Below are positions 48,106 through 64,000 of a stretch of 64,000 nt of DNA, piece by piece. The stretch spans positions 20,476 to 84,475 of the forward strand of contig VXAA01003385.1 in NCBI GenBank assembly GCA_013399115.1. Direction: 5' to 3'. The translations under genes were made by a program, and so were the position numbers. The stretch comes from Anseranas semipalmata. Its lineage: Eukaryota > Chordata > Aves > Anseriformes > Anseranatidae. The notes under the pieces are model-generated. The model was given only the letters and a program-made list of their open reading frames with translations. It was not told the DNA's origin and did no database searches. Position 1 is the first letter of the stretch, and each line of letters starts with the position of its first letter.

Positions 48106-51100
48106 TTCAAACCCCTTTGCTTTGGAAAAAGCACCGGAGTTAGGCCAGAAGAAGAAAAGGAAAGGACCAAAAAGCTAAAAAGAAAAATCAGTTACAATTT
48201 GTCGACTGCTCCATTTATTCTGAAGGAGCAGAAAAGATGAAGTCCTGTTTTCTTCTGTTCCTCGGTGAGTGACAGGTTATCCCATCTGGTTACACAGCAG
48301 ATTTCCACCCCCTACATCAGTGTTGATGAACTCTTCCTGCCTCTCCCCTGGATACCCACGAACTTAAAAGCTGTCATTCACACAAGTGCCGCAGAATAAC
48401 TGAGTCAGCTTCAGCTCGAGAGCAAGCGCTCTCACAGCCAATTTCTGCCATCGGTCCCGTTCCAACAGCACCGATGTCGTAGGCCCCTCTGACCAGCAGG
48501 AATTCACCAGTGGCTTCCCCAGACAAGACAAGCCAAATCTCCCAATGCGCAGCTCTTTTCAGGTCTTCCTTAAGCTGTATGGATTTCTAAAACACTGAAG
48601 TCCCCTTTCGCAGAAATGGCACCGCCAGAGAAGCCCCACTCGGGGGGCATCCCTGTACCCTTACCGTGCTTGGGGGAAGAATCCCGTGGGCACTTGGGGT
48701 TTCTGGGTCTGCACAGGAGCTTTTGGCCTTGTGGGTTTCCAATCACATCTCGGGCAAGGACACCGGGGCTGAGTCGCTGGAAGCAGCATTCAGAGAGCCC
48801 TGTCACCACCGCTCTTAATTTTGTTGTGCAGAGCCCCTGGATTATTTAAAATTGTAGCAGACAAGTATAATTTGCCTGTTTAGGGTCAGAGCGATTCACT
48901 CAGCCACGCAGAAACCCGTGGCCAGCGCCAGCAGTGGGGCAGCTCCAGTGGGCAGCACCAGGTCTGCTGAGAGGGGTTTCTGCTGACACCAGCTTCAGCT
49001 GCTCTATTACATTATTTAAAGCCAAGAGCAAGCAGCAATTTTAAAGTAATAGTTGTAAGTGAAATACTGCTGTAAATCAGGGGAAGAAAAATCCCACTAA
49101 GTGCAGAAATCCCTTTTAGAGGTTGTAACTCCTACTGCTCCCTCAGCTGTGCTTCAACATAAAAACCTTTCTTTTTTTTTTCCAGATAAAAAAAAATAAA
49201 ATAGGAACTAAAACAACAATTGCATTATTAATTTGCAATTTATTGGATACCAATGGCTATCCAAAAGGATGCTCATTTAGCTGGCTCTGTGTTTGCTTTT
49301 ATCTATCCATATTCTGGAAGGACAAAATTCAGTTTTCCTTAAGTTTTAACCATGGTCATGCTCTGATGATTGAACTAAACCCTGGGAATGGGATTTATAC
49401 ATATTTCTGACACCTGGCCATCACACCCTCCACAGAAGAATCACTGCAAAGGTATCCTCATGATTTTTTGTAAGTGATATAGGACTCCACATACTTACTG
49501 AATGGATTAATCAAGCAACTCACCTGTCAGCAAAAGCCTTTTAAGGTAGCTTTACAGGATTAATACACTTCATGGGAAATAAGAGATTAATGACTGCATT
49601 TTTGTTGATACAATTGCACTGGGCATGCCTGCATGCTTAGTTACACCTTTTCAACAGTGTTTTCAGGAGTGAGACTGACTACAGATTTCTGTTTCCCTTG
49701 TCTCACTAGACAGAGTAGTATTCACAGGTTCATACTGAGCAGCAAGGACACTCAAAGAACATCCCAGGGAGAATTTTCCAGGGACTGTACTACATGTCGT
49801 AATGCATTTCTACATCTGTGATCTGACTTAGCAGCATTTTGCTCCTGCTTTTCATAGAATGAACTGTGCTGTATCTAAAGCAAAACACCCACTGGTGCCA
49901 AATGAGAGAGGCCAGGTTTACAAGAGAAGTTCTCTGGCGTGCCAGGGCTTCATGGCAGATACAAGTGCTGCCAGCCCTACAAAGGTGATGCTATGGACGA
50001 CTCAGGCCCCAAGAGCAGGCACTTGAAATACCTCTGGAGAACTGCAGGCCAAGCTCACCTTGGCTCCAAGGAACCCTCTCCGGGTCAGTTTTTTGCACTT
50101 TCAGGAAATATTTGAGCCGTTCTTAACCCTACTGTTTTGTTTGTTTGTTTTGTGGATGCCTTTCAAGAATGACTTGTTAGCTTGCAAGGGAAAAAACTCA
50201 AACCTACCAGATAAAGCAAATCATCTGCACAGTGGCAAATTAACTATACCCATTTCGCAGGTGAGGCAAGTGAAGGGAAGAGCTTTGCCAAAAGTCTGTG
50301 CTCTATTAGAATTCAGTATTTGGCTTGTGATCCTGTGGGATACCTCTACCCCTGCATTCATGAGTGACCACTTTGCCAGGCAGCAGTGCCAAATTACTGG
50401 TTTTACTCTTTGCTTTTCCATGAAAACTAGTAAAGCTTGCTTGTATCAAATGAGGATACTTTTACTCTCTTATTTTCCATATCAAAAAATCAAGAGAATC
50501 AGTGCATTTTACAGATGAGGCTCCTTGACTGCTGGCATCAGGTGTGGGCTGGGTATAACGCAGTTAACCTCGCAGGGATGGGATGTTGTCTTTTGCACGA
50601 ACGGAGGCACACGTGTGCTGGGGAGTTCTCTGCTAACTTGACTGAAATACTACTGGAAGGGAACAAAGCGTTCTCATCTCTCTACTCAAAAATAGAAGAG
50701 GGAGAGACAATACTTCTTCAAGCATTTGCCAAAATGATAAGGGAGACCAACAGAAACCACTCCCAGCTTCAGAGCTCTAGTTTCAGCTCACCAAAATTCT
50801 GCTTCACCTACTCCAGTGCTGACGCTGCTGACCCTGAACATCCCATCCTTTCATCGCAGGGCAGAGAGAAGCTGCAATATGATCTCGTCTGCATTTTAAA
50901 ATAAAACCATTTGAGGAAAAAATGATAGAGAGCTTATGAAGGAAGCGACAAACTCTTTGATGTTATCACTTACACTGGCGTGTCCAGGCTTCAAATCTCG
51001 CCGCTTGCATGTTGTTTGCTGTACATTTAGTTCACTAAGTACATCTTCAGGGAGAGGCTGTCTCCTGAGAGCTCCGAGATCTATTGCTTCCTGTCTCCCT

Positions 51101-54100
51101 AATCAGCTGTGCAAGAGTGTAAATTTAGAAACAAAAGGCAGCGCAGCAGTACTGGCAAAAGGGGTTTGCGCACATTAAAACCTGCTTGGGAAAAGTCAGA
51201 ACAGGTCGTGCATGTCTCCAGCTCAGCCAGAACTGGCAGACCCGGAGTGAAATAATAAACGGCTCGCATGCATTTAGCACCTTTCATCCTGAGAGGGCCT
51301 GAAGTGCTTTGCGCAGCAGGAGTTATCGCGCACCCACCCACGGAACGGGCACCGCGGCGGGCGCGCGGCACCGGCCAGGTGGGGCACCGGCGGCACGGGG
51401 AGGCGAGCGATGACTTTCTGTCTGTCTCCTCTAATCAAACGTGCAGGAGGAACTCAGGTGGGCTTGTGAGTTAGCTGGGTGGAATTTAGCCAGGCAAACG
51501 GTGTGTGAAATAGCCCTTGCTTGGCAATAAGTACAAGGAGTTATTTAAAGACCCTGAGCCAAACGCAGAGCATTTCATCTTAACTCACTGGAATTGCTCC
51601 AGAGTGCCGAACAGGTTTATATTCCAAATATTCCCTTTCAAGTCTCATGAAACATATTTATTTAAGGGCACAATTGCGAACACCAGAAAGTCAACTACAA
51701 GAGAGACCTTCCTCAATGGGAAACAAAAAAGGAAAGGAAAGAAAGATACCATAAGGAGAAAGTTTCTGGGGGAGAGCATGCCACTGCCTTGAGGGAACTA
51801 TATACCAGTAAACAAATGATGCTGCACGTCTGCAGGCCATCATTTTTACCACACTGCTCTGCACCAGAGAACGTGCAGAAGATTGTTCCATTAGAAAAGA
51901 CCACACACTTCTTGTGTTGGATTTTTTTCCCCTCTTACCCAGTTTGATGCTTTTGTTTTTGCCAAGATTGGTATCTGGGCTTAGCTTCAAGCTCATCAGT
52001 AGTTCCCTTAGAGTTGCAGCCAAAAATACATCTTTTCCACAAAGGCTGGATGATTTTCAGGATGATTTTACTTCTCCGCAGGAGGTTTTTCTCCTACTAA
52101 GTGGGAGCTGTGCTCAATCTATTGTATCTTGGCCACACTCGGGCTCTGCTCGCTCAGTCAGTTCAGACAAATTGAACACATGCAGTACAGTCGGTCAGAA
52201 GGCAGATAGCACTAAAGTTCCCTTTACCACAGTGGAAACATTTTGTCCAGTTTATTAAAGCAGCCGAGCTAAATTAAGGCATGTAAGTATTTCCAACAGA
52301 AGAGAGGAGCAGGTAACTAAACGACTTCTTAAGCAGAGAAAGAACCGATGCTTGGAAACCAAAACTGGGCAAAGGCAAAGAGCAAGTAAGGCTTTTTCTG
52401 CTTTTAAGCAAGCAGTGTGATTGTCCATCAGAAGGAATTACCAGTGGAAGTGGTAGACCTTGGTAGAGTCAAAACCGCACGTTTCTGAAGCATTTACCCA
52501 AGTGAACAAGTTGCAGAAGCGAGGGGTTACCAGCTGAACCAAAGCTCCATCTTTGGTTGGTGGATCTGGAACTCCAGGAACCCACGTTTTTAGCATGGTG
52601 CTGGAGCTCTACCGGGGCCCTCAATTCTCCAACACCAAGGAGCGGACCCCAGAGGTCACCTGGACCGCCCAGCTGCCCCCAGGCCGGTTCAGCTCTAGGA
52701 CGTTTGTCCAACTCGTTCTTCCAGCTCTCCCGCATGGAGCTGCTGCAGCCCCCTCGGGCACCTCAGCCAGGGCACGCATCAGAGGGTTTCCCAACTGCAA
52801 CATAACCCTCTGGCTTCTTGTCCCGTGCACCATGGATAACATTCCTAGTAGCTGTTGCTTTTTACTTGAATACTACCTTTATTTAATCAGCTTTTCTCTA
52901 GATAAATGGCCCAGCTACTGCGCTCTTCCTCTCTCACATTTTCACATTGTCACTGCTCTCCTCTGGGCCATCTCCAGCGCGTGCCTTTCTTCAGTGCTGT
53001 ACCCACGAGGCTGACCAGCACTCCAGCTGCTCACTGCTTTGGGGCTGTTGCTGGCTGTATCTCCATTGGTGCATCTCATGAGAGCATATGCATTTTTATA
53101 ACATTAAAAAATGGACAAATCAATTTTGTGATGTTCTCTTGAGGCACAATAGTGATTTTACCTGCTGAGCTGCCAGATCTTCATCTTCAATCCTGTGGCA
53201 ATAGTCAGCTATCTGAATGCATACTCCTGTATCTGTCTTTATTGGTTTGCCTCCATTTTTTCTCCAAAAACTTCACTATCTGATCTTGTCTTATAGCGTA
53301 CTTGCAGCCCCTCCAAATTCTGTGTATTTATTGTAAATACAACTCACAAATATATGCAAGTGTATTAACACACATATATGCACAAATTGCAACAATCCCC
53401 ACTGAGATCTGAGTATTTGAATAACACAGGAAGTGTACCATACATTTTTACAGATAACATAATGGATAAATAAAAGCCTAAGAGAATGGCCTCCAGAGCC
53501 AGTGCTGGAAGCAGTCGGAGCACTCAGTTTGCCCATTATGGGATACAAAGATCTGCTTGTTGTTCCAGTAGCAGACGAGATCCCACGCAAGCACAGCATG
53601 CAATCCAAAATGCTCATTCAAAACCTAAGGTCAGAGACTTCTGACTTGAAAAGCACACTGAATCAGCTTCAAATGCCTAGACATCAGCTTGTCATCTTAT
53701 ATACCAATGCGACTGTTCTACCAAAGGAATATCTAGCCACAAGAGTTGTGGCACAGAAATGGTTATACACAAATGTGGAATAAATCCACATGTTAATACA
53801 TTTTAAAACATTCTGTGCCCACCCAGGGAGGCAGCTTACATCTTCAACAACAAAAGAAACCCCAGCAACTGTCATGGGATTTTGAGGATGGAGAAGTAAT
53901 CCAAAAAAACATCTTAATCTCTATTTAAAAAGAGTAACTCAAGCAAGTAGCACAGTACATGCTGCCTATCAGCAGAACGTGGCTCTCGGTTACATTAGGT
54001 ACCCATTAGGGCTTTAATCCCTGCTCGAGTAAACATCTTGCTCCAAAACGCAGCAGCTCTCTATCACCTGAGCCATGCACCCCTCTGTGTGCGTGTATGC

Positions 54101-57100
54101 ACACATCTCACTGTGCATTACAGAACATGCATACGCTAAGATGCATAGCATGGACCACGCATTAAACTTCAAGGTAGACTTCAGAGCAGACAAGTCTCAC
54201 CTGAAGCCAGCTTCCCTTGTCTCAGCAGAAAAGCAGCAGATGTGCTTTCACGGGAGAAGCAAGTGAGTAGCAACTTGTCTTCTCTTACCCCGGCCCCTTT
54301 TTATTTTTATGCAAAGTGCCTTTAAGTCCCCAGAAGCTAAACTAACTTGCATATGGGTTTCTCCAGAGGCAGCATAGCTGAATAGCGTGGGCATTCGTGT
54401 TCTCTCATTATTAATTTTTGTGTTAATTATGATTAAAATGCTCCTGCATCACACCTAAAAGCCTGAAGATTTGAAAATAAGCAACAACCACACAGACTTT
54501 GTAATTGGGATGGCATTTTTACTGCTTTTTTCCTTATGAGCCTGGACCAAATATCGTAACGCTCGTGAATAACTGAGTTGTCTTTAGGCACAAAATTAGT
54601 GTTTATATGTGTCTATATGTCGATACACATGCAAATGCATGCAGCATTACTCTGTGTATATATATATATGTATAATGAATCAAGACTTTTTCACCTTCAC
54701 ACTCAGAATTAATCAATACAGTTTTACACCTAAAAGACCACTTAGGCTTCGCAGAAAGATGACTCACTAAAAACTCAACAGGAAAGCTGAATTTAGAGAA
54801 CTGCTAAAACCTGAGGACTTAGGCACGAAAGCTTCCAGAGAATGAAGAAGTGGTGCACATTGCTTGCCTTCCAGCAGACACCGGGTAATTTCAGTTCTTT
54901 GTCTAGTGAGCAGCAGGAGGGTAACTTGAACCAGCCCACTCTTCCTCCTGGGCGTCTCTATGCGGGTGAAAACTGTTGTTTGACATGCACTAACCTATTG
55001 CCTTTCTGCAATGTGTTTGTGGGATTAAGCTAGTAGAGTAGGATGCATGTCTCATACTATATTGCATGAATTGTACTCCTACTTCTTGGTGATGCCACTC
55101 AGTAAAATACCCCCAAAATAACACGCTTTTGAGAATGAGTAAGAAGCACTTAAATAACGTTTTACCCTCAAAGCACTTTGCAAATACTAACGTTTCAGTG
55201 CTCCCATGAAACAAGTGAAACCGTGCCACACAGCTTTCCCGTGAAATGCTGGAACGCCTTGCTTAAAGGCTGAGCGGAAAGCCAGACGTGCCACGGGAGT
55301 CCTCTATCCAAGGCAGCACATCCCAGCCAGAGCGTACCTGATGTTGCGTTCTAAAGAACATCTTCATCCTTGGGTTCGTTTGTCACCACCGCACTCCCTT
55401 CAGTAACGTGGCCATCTGTTACAAGTTAGTGACATTAAAAAATAAAACGCAAGCAAACGTGCAGCCAGTTCACATAGAGACAAGTCCACCAGATGTCTTC
55501 ACTTCATTAGAAGAGAGACATTTCTAAAAGCAGCTGCAGAACTCTGGCCAACACAGCAGTACAGATCTGCCGCCTTCCTATTTTCATGGACTTCACCCAA
55601 CTTCAGTCACTGTTTTGTTTTCAAGGTGACCACAAAGCACGTCACAACAGGACACTTCACCTGCAATGAGATCACACTTGTAATCAACCTGAGCCTTACT
55701 GCAAGTATGTATTTTTTATGTAAAAGCAGCTTATTTTCCAAGCCTGGGCTAGTACACAGATGAGAGAAACTTGGATATTGGTATTACTGTTTGGCTGACA
55801 GGTTTTCTAGTATTCTTGGGACTAAGCTGCAGAGAGAAATTTCTGGTTTTCGTGATCTATTGGTGCTTCTCCCATTCAGATAATTCTTAGAGGAACCTAT
55901 ATCCACATAAAACTTACCAAATTTAATTCACCAAGTGCCCCCAAGGACTGAGCGAAATGCCTACGGGTCACAATCCTTGCTACTTGAGTAAGAATGCAGA
56001 GAATGCTAAGAGGAACGATCTCCTTTTCTCTTGTTATTTTGAACTGGAACCAGGTACATATTTCAGTGTCTGACAATAAACATGCTTTTAGGGGAAACTC
56101 CGGGGTATTTATCATTGTAAACTCTGCTTTCCCCGAACATTACTTCACGCTCAAAAGGCTGTTTTAATCTTGCATTAGAAAAAAGCATGCTACGTGAAAA
56201 GCAAAAACGAAGGAGCAAAGGAGATCACGTTTAGAAACAGTGCTGCCTATAAACGCAAAAGGCCATGCCACAGCTGCAAGCAGGGCTCTAACAAGTCCCG
56301 CAGCCGTCGCCTTTCGCAGACACGGGAACTTCCTCAGCAGCAGCCCCAGCTCCGCACAGAAGCGAGCCCTGCTGGACGCGCTGGGCTTTCCTCAGCAGCT
56401 TCTGGGGCTGGGCCACAGGCTGAAAGCCACTGGTCCAACCCCAAGGCACCTCACAGTGGCTGCCATTTGCTATGATATTGTCATTTAAATCATTCCGCTT
56501 AAGAGTGAGGCTCTGGGGTTTTGCCATACACACGCACAACCAGCATCTCTTTAACTGTGGACCCGTTAATTCTGTGTGAGTCCAGAATTAGAGATGGACC
56601 TCTCCAAGGCCTCCGAGTCCTCCTTCAGTTGTGGCTGATGGGTATGGAGGGCTTATGGCGTTTGGTGAAGCCCGAAAAGGGTCTCTTGTCACTGGGCGTT
56701 CTGCTATGGACTCGCACCAGGGTGACAACTGAGTTCTGCAGGGGAGGAACTCCGGCCGAGCAGCACCTCGCACTGCGGGTCCCAGCCTTGGTTAAAGCCT
56801 TCGGGCGTTATGCCAGAACTTGCAGATGGAAAACACAATAAGTAATTTAAAAAGCACTAACGAGCAGTTCGGAAATAACATACATATGAGAAGGAGAAAG
56901 GGCATTTCAAGGTGGGATATAACATCCCATTTTTAATAGAAATATTTTGTTGTTTTATGACAAAGAAAAAGCTTCTTGTGCTACTCTTGACTATTCAAGC
57001 TTTTTTTTTTTTTTCTTGAATGACTTAATAAAAAGATGGGAAAAGCCTATACCTTGCCCCTCACATTCTAACACAAGCGCATTTCCCACACAAAGTATGA

Positions 57101-58429
57101 TCTGAGTGACCAACTTCATCCCCATATACAGAGAACAGTACCAGTCGGTCTGTACTGTGGCATTCACTGTTATGACATATTCATTATAGAGGAGCACGTC
57201 AGGAAAAGGTAAAAGCATGAGTTTTCCCCAACTATGATTGGGCAGCTTTGTCAGATGTACGGGTATTTATATGCTTCTTATTCAACATGCTTCCTCAATT
57301 ACTTTTTTCTTCAAGAAACACCCTAGCTTTTTTTGTTGTTGTTTAAGAGATATTAAGTACTGGACATGGTATGCTGGTAAAGCTCTACTCAATACTCTGA
57401 AGACAATTGGATTTTTCAGTTGGTATCAGTTTTACCATTTCATGTCAGCCAAGATTTCTCATTACAGCTGTCTTCCTATTTTGATGACACCTGAATTCAG
57501 AGGGTGCAGATAACTGCTGTTAGCAATAAGAAGTGGTGGTGACAAGGGGTAAGCAGCACACCTTTCCTTTCCTACAGGGAAACAGAGAGGATACTGATAC
57601 TGTAAATAAAATGGATGTGCCCGCTTTACTTCAGAATGAACCTCCCAAACAGGAGGAGCTTATCAGATTATAGCCTGATCTCAAATAATTATTTGGTTAA
57701 TGATCCTGGGTGAAAAATGCTTTTTTGTTTTGTTTTGTTTTTTCTTTTCCTGATAACTTGCACATTAGCACAAGGCAGACTCAAAGCTTCCTTGGAGGCA
57801 TACTATTTCTGGCTTAGTAAAACCAATACTTCTTATTTTTAAACTGTGTTGAAAATGTTTCAACAAGAATTCCCAAGTGAGCCTGGAACACCTGGACCAG
57901 ATATCCTGCTCTGCTGTAATACAGTCTATTTAGGGCTGCCTCAGAAGGTCACTCATACCTCAACTGCTGCAGTGTGTCACCACCTTATAAATGGGAGATA
58001 GGGATAGTGGTATCAGCAAATAAAATTGGTGCCTTGTCATGCCCTGGCACTGGCTCTCTACCCCCAGGTGCGATATATGATAGGTTAGGTTTTAATTTAA
58101 AGGATCTGAATGAGCAAACATACCTATGAGCTCCTGAGTAAAAGACACTGAATCGTTGAGCTCTAGACCTTTAACTATGAGAAAACACAACTGCATTGAG
58201 TATTGCAGGGTTGAGGCCTTTCAGTGCTGAATACTAGTGACTCAAACTGCTAAGATACAAATACTGTATGACTTCAGCCAGCAAGAATTGCATTGCACAA
58301 AAAAAAAAAAAAAACTTTTCCAAATTTGTTTTATAGAAGGTCAAAATTAGTGAATCCCATCAAAACTTTTTAACTGGAGCACTTCCAAATTATGTCATTA
58401 CGTATTTCACATTTCATGAGTCAAAACTT
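48106..58429. other. Intergenic, no gene recognised
   Basis: These 10 kb separate the cIAP promoter side from the YAP1 3' end. No exon is supported; the longest frames (50060-50518 and 50437-50904) are within chance expectation. Possible ancient repeat relics lie at 50249-50300, 51267-51330 and 55166-55220. Short TA runs occur at 54656-54670 and T/A runs at about 57000 and 58300. Confidence 0.5.
51267..51330 (+). repeat. Possible ancient amniote repeat relic
   Basis: The phrase tttagcacctttcatcctga followed by gaagtgctttgcgcag resembles the 3' part of old amniote interspersed elements (CR1/L3- or SINE-type). The match is from memory of the consensus style only, hence low confidence. Confidence 0.3.
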
Positions 58430-61400
58430 GGGAATGAAAATAGTGTCTCTTTATTGACAGTGTGCCACAAGTTACTGTGTACGCTTTGAGTTAACCAAAA
58501 AAAGTATCTGCTCTGTGGGAAGATCCAGAACATTGCAAGCTTATCTGCAAAAAGTGGATGCTTCCTTACAGGAAGATAACAGATTTTCTATTATCAGCTC
58601 TCACTATACTGCCATATGCAATTGCAGGATTGTTTTACATGAGCTGGGCAAGGCTCAATAAAGTCACTTCCTTACTGCAAACACGCCGAGATGTATACTT
58701 CAATGATAAGCGTTCACTGACTTCAGTGAGACTCCTCTGTCCCTTAGGTCAGCTTGTACACAATGTCTGCAGGACTGGAGTTTATGATTACAAAAACTGT
58801 GACGAGGGGGACAAGAACAAACTAAAATAGGAATTCAACAATTCAATCCATCTCACTGAAGGAAATCAATGTCTTTACATCCTATTGAATGTTAAAAACG
58901 AACAAAAGTGTTTAAGCACAAAGTATATATTTATACCAAATAAAACAACTGAAAAAGTATTACATAAAGAAAAATAATGTAACAGAATGTACTTAAGTAC
59001 CTAACTTACAGTCATGCTCATATCTAAAAAGTAACATTGGTAACTAATATATGTAATTTTGACAAGGGTGCATTTAAGAGTTCTCTAACATACAACATTC
59101 TAAATGTGTAGAGTATTTTTTCCAAGATACAGAAAACAAATTATTTTACACAGGCACACTTGTTAATTTGTATAAAAAAACATGCTTGTAAGTGAAAAGG
59201 TCACTTTAGTACTGATTTACCAGCTGTGTGAAAGCTACGTAGTGTTAATCATGTCGAAAGCGTCTCTTCTCCTTTTGCATTGGTGAGCGCCAACACTGAA
59301 TGGTACAGTATTTGATCCATGTGTTTACTGACACTGCAACCTGTTTCCAAGCAGTAGCCCTGCCCAGGTGTTGAACAGCACAGTACTGTACAGCCCCATC
59401 TGTCTGCATGCAGTGTATTTATAACTAAAAGCTATTACAATTATTACAATGATTTGTTTCAATATATACATCAGTATAAAATACTACCCAAAACACTTTC
59501 GCATTTCAAACAATTTTAACCACTTCATCAAACAATGCATTTGCAGAATAAAAAAAAAAATCCAAATTAGTGTTGATTGCCAACAGTACAGCATGTCTAT
59601 GGTATGTTTCCTAGTAAATGAGAGAACGGAAATGTATTAAAATCAATTAAAATAAGTATCACAAAACAGAATTAATGTTAGAGCAGTTCAAGGATTCCCA
59701 GTTTGTCAGTATCTACCCTAAGCAGTGCTACCCAAATACAGTATAAGCCATTTAGTGTTTTTACAACGAGAAGAAAACATTCAAATATTAAAGCTGCAAC
59801 AAACACACAAAAGCAAGGAAAGAAAACCTGTTCTGTACACATCCCTGTTGTACCAAGGTACAGCATGTCAGAGTTTGCACTCTGTGCATTGTATCTGCTA
59901 TCATACCTGGATACAACTGTGGAAGACAACTGAAATGGAAACAATTCTGAATTTCCTTGCTGTTGTGGTTTTATGTCATACCATTCAAGTTATAACAGCT
60001 TAGTGTCATCTTTTCCTGAAGGGAAGAAGAGAGAAGAATTCATAATGAAATTGTAAAAATGCTACTAAAATCCCTATCTTGGACACAATATACTGCTTTA
60101 GGAGCTACCGTGTCATTGCACAATATATAAGTGGCCTATTAATCGCTGAATTATTGGTGTAGCAGAATATATTTGTCATTGTGGATGTGTTTTGAACACT
60201 GGTATTTTAAAACCTGCCTGTATTCCATAACAAGCCAGAAACAATTTTGCGTATTTCAAATACTAATATTCTTATGTAAAGTAGTAAATGTACATTTATA
60301 GTGGCAAAATTCAAATCTCTGCCTCTGCTGCTTCAGTTTTTGAAATGAGACTTTTTTCAGAGTTTTCATTCTTTATATTATCCTAAAACAGAACTATTTC
60401 TGAAGCATAAAAACCCAAGTGATAATGACAATACAGGTTATTTTTTTGTTTTGCTGATCCATTCCTAACATGAAAAAATAACCAATTTCTAAAAACAAAA
60501 CAACCCCCTCCCCACCAAAACAACAACAAAAAACACCAAAAATCTCCCCCTGGGAGAAGTCCCTGCTAGATGAGATTTTTTTGAAAACCAAGTTTCATGC
60601 TTACAGTATCTTTACAGTTGTGTTAATACACCCTTGAAAATAAAGGCTCACGTTGAGAATGGTGACAGGCCCTTAGTTATAGAGGTGCTAACTGGTGACA
60701 CTATTTTTCATCAGAAAAAAAACAACCCCCTACAAAACATCATAGCTTATACTGAAAGTTTGATTCATGCTCATTTTGTTCATTTAAAAATACTCTTTGG
60801 AAACTGTCAACTCCTGCAGACGACTTAGTGATACATCTTTTCCTGTTAAAATAAAGATAACTCATATTCACCTCTACCCCATGCTAAGCTCTGCTACTAA
60901 TATACACTTCATTACTTGCTCATGTCACCATCTAACACATATCTTTACAGTCTTCTACATAGTGTCCAGGGCTTATTTTTCACCAAACAGAATTCGACAA
61001 TATTACACTTAGGAGTTTTTAATTGAGGAATTTTTTTTTGGTGTTCTAGCCTTTTCATTGCAACTTATGAGTGATATTAATTGTTCAGACTATTCTTCCA
61101 TGCTAACTTAAGAAAAACTTTCCATAATTTTTTTCTCCATTAAGGATTCTAAACTCACTTAGATATCAAAACTGAAAACCAGAAGAGAGATTAGATGCAT
61201 CTGTCATTTTAAAATGGTTTCTGCTACTTTAAAATGCATTTTAAAATTATACATACAACACTTAGATTCTAATTCAAAATCTTACAAAGAAACATGAAAA
61301 ATAAGCCACTGGTCATGAATTCTAATGATTACATTCAAAGCTAGCCTTTAAAAAAAATAAAAAAGTTAGAGGCAAAACATACTGTTTTATGTACTCACTA

Positions 61401-62266
61401 GCTTATCAGGCTACAATAGGCATGTTTTAGGTATAAAAAAAGCAGACAATTCAGATTTAAATAAAACTACGTGAAATCAGAAAAAAACCTTAGATTTCAC
61501 TATTTAAAAAAAGAACACCTAGAATTACCTCCCATCCTACAGCTACAATTAAACCAACTAACAAAAATAATCAAACTATTTTTGACAAACAAGAGTTAGG
61601 CTAGAATAAGTGGCAACAATCAAAGTTCATATATGTTTCTATGTAAAATGACTCATGATTTACTATAACATAAAATATGAACAAGAGCACTTTGTGGCTA
61701 ATGAAAGAGCTACTGGTAGAAACTCTTAATGCCAAGCAGTCTTCAGCCCTCCTTTAAGTCGTATCTCCAAATCAGTATTGACTTCTTTTGACCAGATACA
61801 TCATTTTTGGCTTGTCACCCCAGTATGTCACGTTTTACCACTTGCCACAGGCAGCAGGAGACAACTAGCTGAGCAAACTACAAGCAGTGACATGCAGAAA
61901 TTAACTCTCAAATCTGAGTACTTAGATAAAATGATATGCAAGCGCACACTAGGACAAAAGGAATGGCATTCGTCATCCAAATAGGCTCATCGTTCCCCCC
62001 CCCCCAACAGTAGTTGCAACAGCAATAGAAAAAGATCAAGAAGATGTCTGTTCTTCAGAGTCAACTGTGGAAAAAAGTCAGCAATATATAACAGCAGCGA
62101 TGGACAGGGAAGAGCAAAATGAAAGAATCTTGTTGAATATTTGTTCATTTACTTTTTCTGAACACAAGCCAAAGTGTGCCACACTGGCTTGTTCTGAACT
62201 TCAGATACAGATGTCCTATTCTCCTTAGATCCTTCACAGATTTAGAATTCAGTCTCCCTGAGGCCC
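58430..62266 (-). other. YAP1: YAP1 3' untranslated region
   Basis: AT-rich non-coding DNA follows the YAP1 TAG stop for about 3.8 kb on the minus strand, up to a candidate poly(A) signal. The length is close to what I recall for mammalian YAP1 3'UTRs. No repeats were noticed inside, which fits a constrained 3'UTR. The small frames within it have no support. Confidence 0.55.
58450..58455 (-). terminator. YAP1: Candidate YAP1 poly(A) signal
   Basis: TTTATT on + is AATAAA on the gene strand, 3.8 kb after the stop. Proximal variants (TATAAA- or CATAAA-like) occur earlier, so alternative ends are possible. Confidence 0.4.

Positions 62267-64000
<1,734 letters not shown>

Noticed and set aside
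50437..50904. 155-codon frame (and 50060-50518, 152 codons) in the intergenic region
   Set aside because: Frames of this size are expected a few times by chance in 64 kb. There is no homology that I recognise, the starts are not convincing, and no splice signals support them.
58558..58830. 90-codon frame on + near the YAP1 3' end
   Set aside because: It overlaps the YAP1 3'UTR antisense and has no homology or splice support.

Overview
The window is bird DNA. Several CR1 LINE fragments end in the bird-typical (ATTCTATG)-like 3' repeat, two solo LTRs resemble abundant avian endogenous-retrovirus LTR families, and the host genes form a conserved amniote block, TMEM123 - BIRC (cIAP) - YAP1, in the reverse of the human 11q22 orientation. 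The BIRC product is 611 codons, the length I recall for chicken ITA, but it appears to differ at scattered residues from the chicken protein as I remember it. A bird other than chicken is therefore likely, and I cannot place the species.

Layout. (1) 1-6230, + strand: the last two coding exons and 3'UTR of TMEM123 (porimin), with a CR1 in the last intron. (2) 6231-14100: intergenic DNA between convergent genes, with two CR1 fragments and one complete 982-bp solo LTR flanked by an exact 5-bp duplication (CATCC). (3) 14387-24172, - strand: a complete single-copy cIAP gene (BIRC2/BIRC3-like, ITA). It has eight coding exons, every splice junction and phase closes, and they encode BIR1-BIR2-BIR3-UBA-CARD-RING. 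The likely promoter lies in a CpG island at 23.86-24.8 kb, with a TATA-like box, two kappaB consensus matches and a non-coding first exon ending in a perfect splice donor. (4) 24.8-58.4 kb: about 34 kb without any gene I can support. It holds a second solo LTR (29134-29725), a CR1 (40895-41216), a CR1 3' stub (48022), simple repeats, hairpins and assembly gaps. A 378-bp block at 31681-32058 is repeated after a single N and is almost certainly an unmerged contig overlap. (5) 58.43-63.24 kb, - strand: the last two coding exons and the probable 3.8-kb 3'UTR of YAP1, including the LATS-site/phosphodegron exon and the C-terminal PDZ-binding tail.

The genes do not form an operon-like system. They are neighbours in a conserved synteny block: cIAP is a ubiquitin ligase of NF-kB/TNF signalling and cell survival, YAP1 a Hippo-pathway co-activator, TMEM123 a mucin-like membrane protein. 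In mammals this interval carries two tandem cIAP genes; only one is present between TMEM123 and YAP1 here. I found no evidence of a novel protein-coding system. The main points worth a second look are the promoter architecture, the LTR insertions, the copied 48-bp segment inside a microsatellite, several perfect hairpins and the assembly artefact.
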